A stretch of DNA of 54,005 bases from DATLXH01 sp035576005 (lineage in GTDB: Bacteria; Acidobacteriota; Thermoanaerobaculia; Gp7-AA8), in assembly GCA_035576005.1 (NCBI GenBank), contig DATLXH010000029.1, forward strand, positions 1-54,005, read 5' to 3'. The notes beneath the pieces are model-generated. The model had not been told where the DNA came from, ran no database searches, and was given only the letters and a program-made list of their open reading frames with translations. Both the position numbers and the translations under genes were made by a program. Shown here piece after piece: positions 1 to 8,487 of the stretch; positions within the stretch are counted from its first letter, which is position 1, and the number at the start of each line of letters is the position of its first letter.

Positions 1-139
1 GGCCTGTCTGCTTCGTTGCACGGCAATTTCGCTCCTTGACATAGTGTCGACTATGCCTTCGTCGCAAAATCGCCGTGCGCCTCGCATCCAAGCCACTCTC
101 CGCCGTCTCACGACAAAGGTCTGTGAGAAATGCGGGCTA
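1..139 (+). repeat. Family A palindromic repeat, right part (cut by window edge)
   Basis: This stretch ends with the inverted terminal sequence that closes in GAGAAATGCGGGCTA. It aligns without gaps to 53775-53913, with four substitutions over 139 bases. The left end lies outside the window. It runs straight into the first recognisable codons of the endonuclease IV gene, so the element end appears to replace that gene's natural start. The family looks non-autonomous (MITE- or REP-like): no copy holds a credible transposase. Confidence 0.85.
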
Positions 140-962
140 GGAGCGCACCTGTCAACCCAGGGCGGGGTCCATTCAGTCTTTGCTCGCGCCGAAACAGTTG
201 GGGCGCGAGCCGTTGCCCTCTTTGCGAAGAACGGCAATCAGTGGAAAGGAAAACCTCTCGAGGACGAGATTCGTGCGCGATTTGCTACGGAGCGCGAAAA
301 GCTCAGGATCGGACCCGTACTCACTCACGCTTCGTACCTGATCAATCTGGCCGGGACCGATCCGGTGATGTACGAGAAGTCGATCGCCGCGATGGTCGAT
401 GAGCTCGAACGGGCAGAGCAGCTCGGCGCCTTCGGAGTCGTTCTCCACCCCGGAGCCCACCTCGGCCTGGGTTCGTCGTTCGGGATCGATCAGATCGCGC
501 GGTCACTCGACGCAATTCCCGGATGTGGGGTCGTGACGCTGCTCGAAAACCGCGGCAGGGCAGGGGAGCTGTCTCGGCAGCTCGTTCGAGGAGCTGGGCG
601 CAATGATCGCGCTCATCGACGACCGCAAGCGGGTTGGAGTCTGCTTCGATACGTGTCATGTTTTCAGCGCCGGATACGAACTTCGCACCCCGGAAGGTTA
701 CGAAGCAACGATCGATAGACTGGCGCTGAGTGTTGGATTCGAGAATGTCGGAGCCTTTCACTTGAATGACTCCAAAAGGGCGATCGGGTCGAGAGTCGAT
801 CGTCACGAGCACATAGGCGCCGGAGAGATTGGCCTCGACGCTTTTTCCTTTCTGCTGAATGATCGTCGTTTTGCACACATCCCGAAGGTCATCGAGACGC
901 CAAAGCCGCATCCCTTCGACGACGACGTGAGGAATCTTGCCCTCCTGAGGTCGCTGATGTAA
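140..962 (+). pseudogene. nfo: Endonuclease IV (Nfo), frameshifted and lacking its own start
   Basis: Endonuclease IV cuts 5' of abasic sites in base excision repair using three metal ions. Family motifs are spread over two frames. The first frame carries GAHLSTQGGVH near the N terminus and HPGAHLG, and reads to LLEN at about 542-553. The second frame picks up at about 552 with TAAGQGSCLGSSFEELGA and continues through FDTCHVFSAGY, HLNDSK, HEHIGAGE and VIETP to the stop at 960-962. The switch is equivalent to one inserted or two deleted bases near 551-560. The usual first residues are missing: upstream in-frame starts (ATG 53, GTG 44) lie inside the family A repeat. All catalytic regions are otherwise intact, so decay is recent, or the shift is a sequencing error. 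Confidence 0.8.
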
Positions 963-1015
963 ATCCATCGTCGGAGCGGGTCGCCCGTGCACTCTGCAGG
1001 CAAACATCCGCCCAG

Positions 1016-1335
1016 CGTTAGCCCGCATTTCTCACAGGCGTACGTCACGAGGTGGCCGAGAGCGGCCTGGATGCGAGGCCCACGACGGTTTCGCGACGAG
1101 AGCATAGTTGCCACTGTGTCGAAAGCAACCGGGGCGGGTGTAGGGACGCAGGGCCTCCCGTCCGGCACCCAGACATTCGCATCAGGAATTCTGCATCCCG
1201 GCATGAACCCTGGTCCAAAGCGATGGCCGAGGACAATCCTCTCGGTCAGGGACAGGGTACCGGACGCACGCCGTGCGTCCCTGCGCTCGCATTCTGTGAG
1301 AAATGCGGGTTGGGATGCGAGAAAGCGGGCTAACG
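1016..1335. repeat. Family A palindromic repeat, long form (320 bp)
   Basis: Perfect 11-bp terminal inverted repeats, CGTTAGCCCGC at 1016-1026 and GCGGGCTAACG at 1325-1335, bound the element. The longer family A end (CGCATTTCTCACAG) lies just inside on the left and its complement at about 1292-1309 on the right. The body matches the element at 45465-45757 in opposite orientation over most of its length. It includes two copies of a short GC-rich palindrome (family B, core GACGCACGCCGTGCGTC or variants) at about 1140-1170 and 1258-1283. The rest of 963-1368 shows no gene; short open frames here are repeat-derived. Confidence 0.85.
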
Positions 1336-1368
1336 TTGGACGTAGCCTTGGGGGAGCTCGCTTGTGCC

Positions 1369-2337
1369 TTACAAGTCGACCTGAGCCGTTGAACGCCACT
1401 CGAGGAACCATGGCTCACGCTTGCCAAATCGTGTAGCCAGTGCGACTCCGGTTCCGAAGATGGAGGCTCCCATCCAGATAGCAGCTCCGACGAGAGGGAT
1501 CATTCGGATCACGCCAAGAATGACGAGTCCGACTATGACCATGGCCAGATCGCCACGTATCCATCGACGCCTCCCGAGATCGTTGCGATGCCGAGGCCGC
1601 GTCAGCATGGTGCCGACAGCATGGAAGACGGCCACCATGCCGTAGATTTTGGTGAGCAGTGCGAATAGCCCGAGGGCCGCGAGCAGAGGGATCCCGACCA
1701 GATAGGGAACGAGATAGCTGAACACGATGGCGGTGAGGATGAAACTCGTCAGCGCAATCAGTCCGATGACGAAACTGTAGAACGGACTGGCAACGAGCTC
1801 GCTGGAAGTCGAGCGAATATCTTTCGAGGCGCCGAGCGTGACGAGAACGGACACGACGAGCCAGATCAGCAATAGTGAGAGCGACACGGCGGCGCCGAAC
1901 AAGGTGCGGCTGCTTCCATGTTCCGTCAGGGTGGATCCCCCGCGCGAGGCCAGTTCAACCGCTCCCGCCAGCGAGCCGGGCGAAACCATCCGGCCTCCCA
2001 CTCTGCTCCCCTCGGCTGCGGTAATCCTTCCACCGACCGAGATCACGTCACCCGTTACGCTCGCTCCAGGTCTGAGCTCGACGTTTCCGCCGAATACCAC
2101 GACGTTGCCATCAACTGCACTGTCTACGATCACCGATCCGCCGATCAGCTCCACATCGCCGGATACGGGGGAGCTGACGTGGAGAGATCGTGCGACGCTC
2201 ATGCGACCTGGTGGTGTGGTCTCGGAAGCCATCAGCTTACCGAAGGCGCCAGCCGGCGCCATGACCATTGCGAGAACAATCATGGCAAGTGCCGCGAGGC
2301 CTCCAGCCGGCAGCAGCGCTCTATTCAGTCGACGCAT
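1369..2337 (-). CDS. Bactofilin-like polytopic membrane protein
   Basis: This is a 322-aa membrane protein of unknown function. Residues 8-30 form a signal peptide or first membrane helix. Residues about 52-106 hold short glycine/valine-rich repeats (SGDVELIGGSV, DGNVVVFGGNV, TGDVISVGGRI) like the stacked beta turns of bactofilins and other polymer-forming cytoskeletal proteins. Hydrophobic segments follow at about 146-169, 186-210, 212-240, 262-282 and 284-304. The start overlaps the end of the anti-sigma gene upstream by 17 bases, so the two are translationally coupled. The order sigma factor, anti-sigma factor, membrane protein suggests a cell-envelope stress operon. That role is inference. 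Confidence 0.75.
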   Translation of the reverse strand: MRRLNRALLPAGGLAALAMIVLAMVMAPAGAFGKLMASETTPPGRMSVARSLHVSSPVSGDVELIGGSVIVDSAVDGNVVVFGGNVELRPGASVTGDVISVGGRITAAEGSRVGGRMVSPGSLAGAVELASRGGSTLTEHGSSRTLFGAAVSLSLLLIWLVVSVLVTLGASKDIRSTSSELVASPFYSFVIGLIALTSFILTAIVFSYLVPYLVGIPLLAALGLFALLTKIYGMVAVFHAVGTMLTRPRHRNDLGRRRWIRGDLAMVIVGLVILGVIRMIPLVGAAIWMGASIFGTGVALATRFGKREPWFLEWRSTAQVDL

Positions 2338-2791
2338 TGATTCCTTTCGGCGCTCGCTTGAGAAGGAACGCGAGAAGCACGTTGACGACTACAAAACAGC
2401 ATGCGAGCGTCACATGGAACGACAAGGGCGCACCGTGAACCGCGCTACCAAGATGCCGGGCAAGTTGCAGCGGCAGGGAGGAGGGCATCCAGGCACTCTC
2501 CAAAATGCGCGAGGCTCCAACCATCGGAGATATGCCTGAGACCAGGAAGAACAGTGCAGCAGAGATTGCGATTGCCGTGGCGGCGGTGGCCACGAGTGAC
2601 CAGCTTCGATGATGAGCGCCCTCCCACGGAGCTACGGGGAATGTCCCGGTTTCGATGACGGGAATCGCCTCGCGGCCCGTCTCCGAGCTCCCGAGTGCGT
2701 CTGCCAGGGCTGCACAGTGTCTGCAACTCGAAAGGTGGTCACTCTCTGCTTCCGGATCTTCGAGAAACTTCTGGCATTGATCGGTATTCAC
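2321..2791 (-). CDS. Putative zinc-finger anti-sigma factor
   Basis: A 156-aa protein with an N-terminal HxxxCxxC motif (H19, C23, C26) as in ZAS-type anti-sigma factors, a hydrophobic segment at 65-85 and a second at 123-144. Such proteins bind their cognate ECF sigma factor on the cytoplasmic side and release it on an envelope signal. Its ATG overlaps the stop of the sigma gene (ATGA, 2788-2791), and its own end overlaps the bactofilin-like gene, giving a tightly coupled three-gene operon. Two membrane segments rather than one is mildly unusual. The family assignment rests on motif and position only, since the rest of the sequence is not distinctive. Confidence 0.7.
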   Translation of the reverse strand: MNTDQCQKFLEDPEAESDHLSSCRHCAALADALGSSETGREAIPVIETGTFPVAPWEGAHHRSWSLVATAATAIAISAALFFLVSGISPMVGASRILESAWMPSSLPLQLARHLGSAVHGAPLSFHVTLACCFVVVNVLLAFLLKRAPKGINASTE

Positions 2792-3375
2792 ACGGTCTCC
2801 ATTTGCGATTCGAGAGCTTCTTTCAGGAGATTGCGAGCTCGGAACAACTTGTTCTTCACGGTGCCCAGTGGGAGCGCTTTCATCACGGCAATCTCTTCGT
2901 AAGAGAGCTCGGCAAAGTGACGGAGCTGAACGAGTTCGCGGTAATCTGCCGGAAGCTGATCGATGGCTTCATCGATCGCGTTGGACAACTCCTTGTTTCT
3001 ATAGGAGCGGTAGGGTGATACGCCGGAATCGGCAAACTCCCGTTCCCGGCCCTCGGAATCGTCATCGCTGTTGCGCGTAAGGGAGACTTCAGGCAGCGAC
3101 TTTTTCCGGAGCGCATCAATCGCGCTGTTCTGAGCAATCCGAAAGATCCAGGTTGAGAACTGGTACTTCGGATCGTAACGGTCGAGCGCCATGTAGACCT
3201 TGATGAAAATTTCCTGCGCGAGGTCATGGGCGTCTTCGTATTTTCGAGTGATCCTGTAAACGTAATTGATAATCCGCTTCTGATAACGCTGAAGAAGCGT
3301 TGGGAAAAGCTCCGACTCACCCTCGAGAATTCGGGCGACTAGAGTACGGTCGTCGACACCTGAGAGATTCGTCAT
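2788..3375 (-). CDS. ECF RNA polymerase sigma factor
   Basis: A 195-aa group 4 sigma factor. The sigma-2 region (about 25-95) includes DAHDLAQEIFIKVY and FSTWIFRIAQNSAIDALRKK, which contact core polymerase and the -10 element. The sigma-4 region (about 140-188) includes LSYEEIAVMKALPLGTVKNK, the helix-turn-helix that reads the -35 element. The linker is acidic and serine-rich (DDDSEGRER). It is the first gene of a sigma/anti-sigma/membrane protein operon, the order expected for an autoregulated ECF system. The 249-bp upstream gap carries family A and B repeat remnants, so the promoter may lie close to or inside a repeat. Confidence 0.92.
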   Translation of the reverse strand: MTNLSGVDDRTLVARILEGESELFPTLLQRYQKRIINYVYRITRKYEDAHDLAQEIFIKVYMALDRYDPKYQFSTWIFRIAQNSAIDALRKKSLPEVSLTRNSDDDSEGREREFADSGVSPYRSYRNKELSNAIDEAIDQLPADYRELVQLRHFAELSYEEIAVMKALPLGTVKNKLFRARNLLKEALESQMETV

Positions 3376-3416
3376 ATGAGCTTACGAGGAGAAAAACGGA
3401 AAGTTTCCGGGGATGA

Positions 3417-3607
3417 TAGCCCGCATTTCCGTGAAAACTTTCCCGGCCTCGTTTGGCCTCTCGCTTCGCGGGGCGTAGGGACGCACGGTGTGCGTCCGAC
3501 ACTCCGCGTCCGACTGGACCGGCGATCCTCCAAGCAGGCGCCGGATCACATCACGCGGCACGACATCCGCTGGGATGGGCGTAGGGACGCACGGCGTGCG
3601 TCCGACA
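3417..3607. repeat. Degenerate family A end with two family B palindromes
   Basis: A decayed family A left end (TAGCCCGCATTTC) begins at about 3417, with no matching right end. Two copies of the GC-rich palindrome with core GACGCACGGYGTGCGTC follow at 3475-3500 and 3581-3606. The stretch fills the divergent gap between the sigma operon and the ABC ATPase gene. Confidence 0.7.
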
Positions 3608-3635
3608 TCCGCGCTACAAGCCCTTGACTCATCCA

Positions 3636-4373
3636 ATGATCGAACTCACGAACCTAACCAAGCGATTCGGCGATTTCACCGCAGTAAACGACGTAACGTT
3701 GACGGCCAGGCCCGGCGAGATTTTTGGATTCCTCGGAGCGAACGGAGCAGGGAAGACGACCACGATCCGCATCCTCGCTGGTCTTTCGCTGCCATCCGGC
3801 GGCTCGGCGAGAATTCAGGGTCACGATGTCGTAACCGACTCGGCTGGCGCCAAGAGCGTCACCGGCTATGTGCCGGACCGGCCGTATCTCTACGAGAAAT
3901 TGACGGGCCGTGAATTACTCGATTTCGTTACCGATCTTTACCGGCACGACCGGAAATCCGCGCAATTGCGCGCTGACAGGTTCCTGCACTACTTCGACCT
4001 TTTCCGCTGGGTCGATTCGCGTATCGAGAGCTATTCGCACGGGATGAAGCAGAAGCTCGTGATCATTGCGGCGCTCGTCCACGATCCCGCAGTGCTCATC
4101 ATTGATGAGCCGATGGTCGGTCTCGATGCTCTGGCGCAGAGGCAGACCCGTGATCTGCTGCGCGAGGAAGCGTCACGTGGCAAGACGGTATTTCTCACCA
4201 CTCACACACTCTCCGTTGCTGAATCACTCTGCGACCGGATCGCCATCCTCCGCGAAGGACGGATTGCGGTGATGGGCACCACCGACGAGGTGAAGGCCAG
4301 GGCGCGCGTTCCAGGGAGCCCCCTGGAAGACGCGTTCCTCGAGATCAGCTACGGCGACTACTCCCCGTCATGA
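3636..4373 (+). CDS. ABC transporter ATP-binding protein (CcmA/NatA type)
   Basis: A 245-aa nucleotide-binding subunit. Walker A is GANGAGKT at residues 34-41, the signature is the divergent SHGMKQK, Walker B is VLIIDEPMVGLD, and TTHTLSVAESLCDR carries the switch histidine. The style matches ATPases of ABC-2 export systems. No permease gene is adjacent on either side, so the partner must be elsewhere or the pair has been split. The ATG at 3636 fits the family N terminus (MIELTNLTKRFG) better than the upstream TTG at 3624. The stop overlaps the prmC start by four bases (ATGA), an unusual pairing of an orphan ATPase with a translation gene. The substrate cannot be told. Confidence 0.85.
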   Translation: MIELTNLTKRFGDFTAVNDVTLTARPGEIFGFLGANGAGKTTTIRILAGLSLPSGGSARIQGHDVVTDSAGAKSVTGYVPDRPYLYEKLTGRELLDFVTDLYRHDRKSAQLRADRFLHYFDLFRWVDSRIESYSHGMKQKLVIIAALVHDPAVLIIDEPMVGLDALAQRQTRDLLREEASRGKTVFLTTHTLSVAESLCDRIAILREGRIAVMGTTDEVKARARVPGSPLEDAFLEISYGDYSPS

Positions 4374-5200
4374 CGGGCACTGTAGGGGAGCTGCGCCGGT
4401 TCCATCGCCAGAAAGCGCTCGACGAGGGGTTGAACCCGAGAGATGTGGACCTTCTCCTTGCGGACGAGCTGGGCCGATCGGTCACCTACCTCGTGGCCCA
4501 TGGAGAGGAGTCGCTGGCCGCCGATTCGGTCGAGCGATTCGAGTCCAGCCTCGCAAGACGCCGCGCCGGAGAACCGATCCAGTACATCCGTGGCAAGACC
4601 GAGTTTTACTCGCGTGAGTTTTTCGTCGACCCGCGGGTATTGATTCCGCGTCCTGAAACAGAGCTCGTGGTCGAAGCTCTGCTCGAGGTGGCCTCGAGGC
4701 ATGCCCTCGTGCTCGACGTCGGGACGGGAAGCGGATGTATCGCGGTCTCAGTCCAGCTGGAACGGCGTGACCTGGTTGTCATCGGATCCGATCGCGATCT
4801 CGAGGCGCTGGCGGTAGCCTCACGGAACGTTCACGCGCTCGACTCCCGGGTGCACCTTGTGGCGATGGATCTTCTCGACAGCGTTGGCGCCGAGTTCGAC
4901 CTCATCGTCTCGAATCCTCCTTACATCCCGACTGCGGATCTCGAAGGTCTGGAGGTGCAGGTTCGCGCCTATGAGCCGCGCGCTGCTTTGACGTCTGGTC
5001 CCACAGGTCTCGAAACGATCGAAAGACTCCTCGGCGAAGCCGCGCGCCGAGTGAAGTGCGGAGGGCGTCTGGTGATGGAGATCGGGTGGGGTCAATCCGA
5101 GGCTGTGGTCCGTCGCGCGGGGGCTGCGGGGTGGAAGGTTGAGCGGATCATCGATGACTTTGCTGCGATCCCGCGGGTAGTTGTCTTGGGGCGCGATTAG
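4370..5200 (+). CDS. prmC: Release factor glutamine N5-methyltransferase PrmC
   Basis: A 276-aa class I SAM methyltransferase that methylates the glutamine of the GGQ motif in peptide chain release factors. The N-terminal helical domain (about 1-85) is followed by LDVGTGSGCIAVS, the SAM-binding motif I, and the catalytic NPPY motif at residues 182-185 (SNPPYIPTADL). Length and motif order are those of PrmC/HemK. In many bacteria prmC follows prfA directly; here prfA is about 38 kb away at 43513. It overlaps the ABC ATPase gene by four bases and is probably translated from the same message. Confidence 0.93.
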   Translation: MTGTVGELRRFHRQKALDEGLNPRDVDLLLADELGRSVTYLVAHGEESLAADSVERFESSLARRRAGEPIQYIRGKTEFYSREFFVDPRVLIPRPETELVVEALLEVASRHALVLDVGTGSGCIAVSVQLERRDLVVIGSDRDLEALAVASRNVHALDSRVHLVAMDLLDSVGAEFDLIVSNPPYIPTADLEGLEVQVRAYEPRAALTSGPTGLETIERLLGEAARRVKCGGRLVMEIGWGQSEAVVRRAGAAGWKVERIIDDFAAIPRVVVLGRD

Positions 5201-5256
5201 ACGGAATCTCTCACAGACCTTCATCCCGAGCGCCGAGACAAACAAGAGTGTCGCGT

Positions 5257-5312
5257 GACAGACAGGAGTGTCTGTCCTACATGCGCGTGTAGGACAGACA
5301 CTCTTGTCTGTC
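5257..5312. repeat. Family F inverted repeat
   Basis: Two perfect 25-base arms (5257-5281 and 5288-5312) flank a 6-base loop. Each arm contains the smaller inverted pair GACAGACA...TGTCTGTC. A weaker partial copy (AACAAGAGTGTC) precedes the left arm. It lies in the 195-bp gap between prmC and the AI-2E-type transporter gene. It has no terminal T tract, so it is more likely a REP-like repeat than a terminator. Confidence 0.8.
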
Positions 5313-5395
5313 CCTCCGCTCGGACTCATGATCTTCCTGCTCCAGGACCTCAACACGCCGGTTACGAATCCTTTCGATTCGGATAGACTCCCGGC

Positions 5396-7228
5396 ATGAC
5401 TCCCGTGATCGATCCCGGCGCCGACGACGGCGAGCGATTCGACTCTACGATTTCCATGCGGCCGCTTCCAGCGCAGGCTCAGGCTGACAAGCGCCTGCAG
5501 GAGCGCCGCGCCTCGTCGTCGCGAATTCTGACGGGATCGATTCTCATCATCGGAATCCTTTACGTAGCTCGTCAGGTATTCGTGCCTGTAGCGCTGGCGA
5601 TTCTCTTCGCCTTCCTGCTCGGGCCGATCGTTTCAATGCTCGAACGGAGCTTCCTCCGCAGAACAGGCGCGATCCTGCTCTCGGTTGCTTCCGTTGCCCT
5701 CATCCTCGGTATGGGTGCCTGGTGGCTCAGCGCTCAGGCGAGCATGCTGGCGAGAGAAGTTTCCTCGTACAGCTCGAACATCGAGAAAAAGCTCCGAGTC
5801 TTCAAGGGCAAACCGGGCGGGACGCTCGAGGTCATGGAACGAACGCTCCAGCGTGTGACGGACTCGACGGAAACGTTCGAAAAAGCGGACATGAAGGTCC
5901 GCGTCATTCCGGAGAAAAAATCGCTCGCGGATCGGTATGAAACGTTCGCTCCAACAGTCGAGTTCGTCGCGTCGACATTCATCGTTGTCGTCCTGGTATT
6001 TTTTCTGTTGCAGGATCGAGAACAGCTCCGCGACAAGCTGCTTCGACTGGCGGGCCGTGCTCATCTGACGGTCACCACTCAGGCCATCGGCGAGACCTCG
6101 AGCCGGATCTCCGGTTACCTGTTGACGATCTCCTGCGTCAATGCCGCCTTCGGCGTCATCGTTGCGCTGGGACTGCTTCTTCTGAAAGTCCCACACGCTC
6201 CGCTCTGGGGTCTGCTCGCCGCGCTTCTTCGCTTCATCCCGTACGTGGGACCGGTGCTCAGCGCCGCCTTCCCGACGATTCTCGCTCTGGCGGTCTTCCC
6301 GACCTGGTACACGCCCCTTGCAGTCATGGCGTTTTTTCTCGTAACCGATCAGGTTCTGGGCGGGTTCGTCGAGCCTCTGATCGTCGGGCACCGGGTCGGA
6401 GTCTCTCCGATCGCGTTGCTGATCTCAGCGATCTTCTGGGGATGGTTGTGGGGCCCGGTCGGGCTGCTGCTGGCAACACCGATTACCGTATGCCTCAACG
6501 TTGCCGGAGAGTTTATCCCGGCGATGCGGGTTTTCTCGATCCTCTTCGGCACCGAAGCACCGCTCGAAGACTATTTAAGCTTTTACAACCGCCTCCTGTC
6601 CCGCGATCGGGCTGGCGCCATCGCGATTGCTGACAGATACGCGGAGGAAGCGTCGATGGAGGCAACATTCACCGACCTTCTGATCCCGACCCTCACATTC
6701 TCTTCTGATGAGGTAAGAGAAAAAAAGATCTCGACGGCGAACGATCATTTCATCAAGGACATCGTTCGAGAAGTAATCGTCCGACTCGGTGACCGTGCGG
6801 CAGTGGTTGGAGATTCGGTTCGTCACATCGTGGCGGTGTCAGTATCCGGAGAGCGCCTGTCACTCGGAACTCTGATGCTCAGTCAGCTGCTTCGCAGTGA
6901 GGCCTACTCGGTCGATTACTTCACCGATCTCTCCGACGAAGAGCTGCTGGCCTTTATTCGTGAGGTAGAGCCCGAAGCCATTTTTGTTTCCTGCTCGAAC
7001 CCTGATCATCTTCCCCAGGGATACACGCGGATCAGTCTGGTCGCGCGTAATTCTCCCGACGTGTTCATTCTCGCTGGAGGATCAGCGTTTTCTCACAACC
7101 GCGAACGCACACTGGAGGCCGGGGCCAGCTTCGTTCCCAGCTCGCTCTCGGAAGCACGGCAGGAGTTTCTCGCGGGAACCCGTCGCCACAGACGGAAAGG
7201 GATGCGAGCCTCGACGCTGAGCGGCTGA
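5396..7228 (+). CDS. AI-2E family transporter fused to a degenerate CarH-like B12-binding domain
   Basis: A 610-aa protein. Residues about 45-400 are an AI-2E/PerM-type permease with paired hydrophobic segments near the N terminus, a soluble stretch near 115-190, and the conserved membrane core LRFIPYVGPVLSAAFPTI...GWLWGPVGLLLATPI. Members of this family export small molecules or ions; substrate is unknown here. Residues about 400-475 form a helical linker. Residues about 475-600 resemble the B12-binding fold of LitR/CarH photosensors: SGERLSLGTLMLSQLLRSE matches the ExHxxG ligand loop, but the histidine is leucine (ExLxxG). A later FILAGGSAF matches the nucleotide-tail region. Cobalamin binding in the usual base-off/His-on mode is thus unlikely. 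Followed ten bases later by a HIT protein gene. Confidence 0.85.
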   Translation: MTPVIDPGADDGERFDSTISMRPLPAQAQADKRLQERRASSSRILTGSILIIGILYVARQVFVPVALAILFAFLLGPIVSMLERSFLRRTGAILLSVASVALILGMGAWWLSAQASMLAREVSSYSSNIEKKLRVFKGKPGGTLEVMERTLQRVTDSTETFEKADMKVRVIPEKKSLADRYETFAPTVEFVASTFIVVVLVFFLLQDREQLRDKLLRLAGRAHLTVTTQAIGETSSRISGYLLTISCVNAAFGVIVALGLLLLKVPHAPLWGLLAALLRFIPYVGPVLSAAFPTILALAVFPTWYTPLAVMAFFLVTDQVLGGFVEPLIVGHRVGVSPIALLISAIFWGWLWGPVGLLLATPITVCLNVAGEFIPAMRVFSILFGTEAPLEDYLSFYNRLLSRDRAGAIAIADRYAEEASMEATFTDLLIPTLTFSSDEVREKKISTANDHFIKDIVREVIVRLGDRAAVVGDSVRHIVAVSVSGERLSLGTLMLSQLLRSEAYSVDYFTDLSDEELLAFIREVEPEAIFVSCSNPDHLPQGYTRISLVARNSPDVFILAGGSAFSHNRERTLEAGASFVPSSLSEARQEFLAGTRRHRRKGMRASTLSG

Positions 7229-7237
7229 GCTCAACCA

Positions 7238-7594
7238 ATGCAGTCAACCAGAGAGCTGTGTTTGTTCTGCCGGATCATCAGCGGCGATATCCCGGCACGG
7301 AAGCTGTTCGAGGGCGACGACGTGATTGCCTTCGAAGACATCAACCCGCAGGCGCCGACTCACATCCTGGTGATTCCGAGAGAGCACATTGCCTCACTCG
7401 CCGACGTGGATGACAGCAATAAGCACATCATCGCAAACGTCGTTGCCCGCGCCGCCGAGATTGCGCGGTCTCTTCATCTCGAAGAAGAGGGATTTCGACT
7501 CGTCAACAACTGCGGTGAGGCGGCGGGTCAGACCGTTTTTCATATTCACTTCCATCTCCTTGGCGGACGCCCTTTCAGGTGGCCGCCGGGATGA
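7238..7594 (+). CDS. HIT family (histidine triad) nucleotide hydrolase
   Basis: A 118-aa HINT-type protein. CLFCRIISGDIPA at residues 8-20 carries the C-x2-C pair typical of the bacterial HIT group, and HIHFHLLGG includes the triad H102, H104 and H106, where the middle histidine attacks the alpha phosphate of AMP-lysine or adenosine phosphoramidate-type substrates. Length is normal. It starts nine bases after the AI-2E-type transporter stop, so the two are probably cotranscribed. The physiological substrate is not evident from context. Confidence 0.93.
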   Translation: MQSTRELCLFCRIISGDIPARKLFEGDDVIAFEDINPQAPTHILVIPREHIASLADVDDSNKHIIANVVARAAEIARSLHLEEEGFRLVNNCGEAAGQTVFHIHFHLLGGRPFRWPPG

Positions 7595-7684
7595 GGGGGT
7601 GCTGGATGCTGAATGCGGAACGCGGGAATGAGTCAGCGGTACGATGAGTGCTGTCGGGTGTCAGGTCTCGCGTGGGAGGTCAAG

Positions 7685-8458
7685 GTGAGTCTGCTCGAAG
7701 GAAAAACAGGAATCGTCTTTGGTGTCGCCAACAAGCGGTCGATCGCGTGGGCGATCGCGCGCGCTCTCTCGGCGGAAGGAATGCGGCTCGCCTTCACGTA
7801 TCAGGGTGAGCGACTCAGGGAAGGCGTCGAGAGCCTCAGTTCCACGCTGCCGGACTCCGTCATCTATCCATGTGATGTGACATCCGACGACGAGGTTGCC
7901 TCCGTCTTTTCCAAAATCGGCGATGACTTCGGCAAGCTCGATTGTCTGATCCACTCGGTGGCGTACGCGCCCAAGGAAGACCTCGAAGGAGACTTTGTGA
8001 ACACATCGAGGGAAGGCTTCCGGATGTCTCACGACATCTCCGCATTCTCGCTGGTTGCTCTCACACGCGCCGCGATGCCTCTGATGGAGAAGGCGGGAAC
8101 CGGCTCGGTGATTGCGCTGACCTATCTCGGTGCCGTGAAGGCCGTCGATGGCTACAACGTGATGGGAGTCGCGAAGGCGTCGCTCGAAGCGTCGATCCGA
8201 TATCTGGCGTCGAATCTCGGTCCGAAGAATATCCGCGTGAACGCAGTATCAGCCGGGCCGGTCAACACGCTTGCGGCCCGGGGGATCAAAGGCTTCAGCA
8301 GTATGCTCAAGCACCACGCGGACAAGGCACCGCTGCGACGGAATGTTGAGCTGGAAGAGGTGGGAAACGCCGCGCTTTTCCTCGCGTCGTCGATGTCGTC
8401 AGGAATCACCGGCGAGGTCCTGTACGTCGACTGCGGCTACAACATCGTCGGCGTGTAG
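7685..8458 (+). CDS. fabI: Enoyl-[acyl-carrier-protein] reductase FabI
   Basis: A 257-aa short-chain dehydrogenase that reduces enoyl-ACP with NADH in the last step of the type II fatty acid elongation cycle. The N terminus LLEGKTGIVFGVANKRSIAW is the FabI nucleotide-binding signature. The catalytic pair is Y157 and K164 (YNVMGVAK), the spacing expected for FabI, followed by GPVNTLAARGI. The GTG at 7685 is chosen because GGGAGG lies a few bases upstream and the FabI N terminus begins there; an upstream ATG at 7613 adds 24 residues without family similarity. FabI is the target of triclosan- and isoniazid-type inhibitors. Confidence 0.95.
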   Translation: MSLLEGKTGIVFGVANKRSIAWAIARALSAEGMRLAFTYQGERLREGVESLSSTLPDSVIYPCDVTSDDEVASVFSKIGDDFGKLDCLIHSVAYAPKEDLEGDFVNTSREGFRMSHDISAFSLVALTRAAMPLMEKAGTGSVIALTYLGAVKAVDGYNVMGVAKASLEASIRYLASNLGPKNIRVNAVSAGPVNTLAARGIKGFSSMLKHHADKAPLRRNVELEEVGNAALFLASSMSSGITGEVLYVDCGYNIVGV

Positions 8459-8487
8459 TCCTCGCGGCCAGTAGTGCCGCGTTGTAA

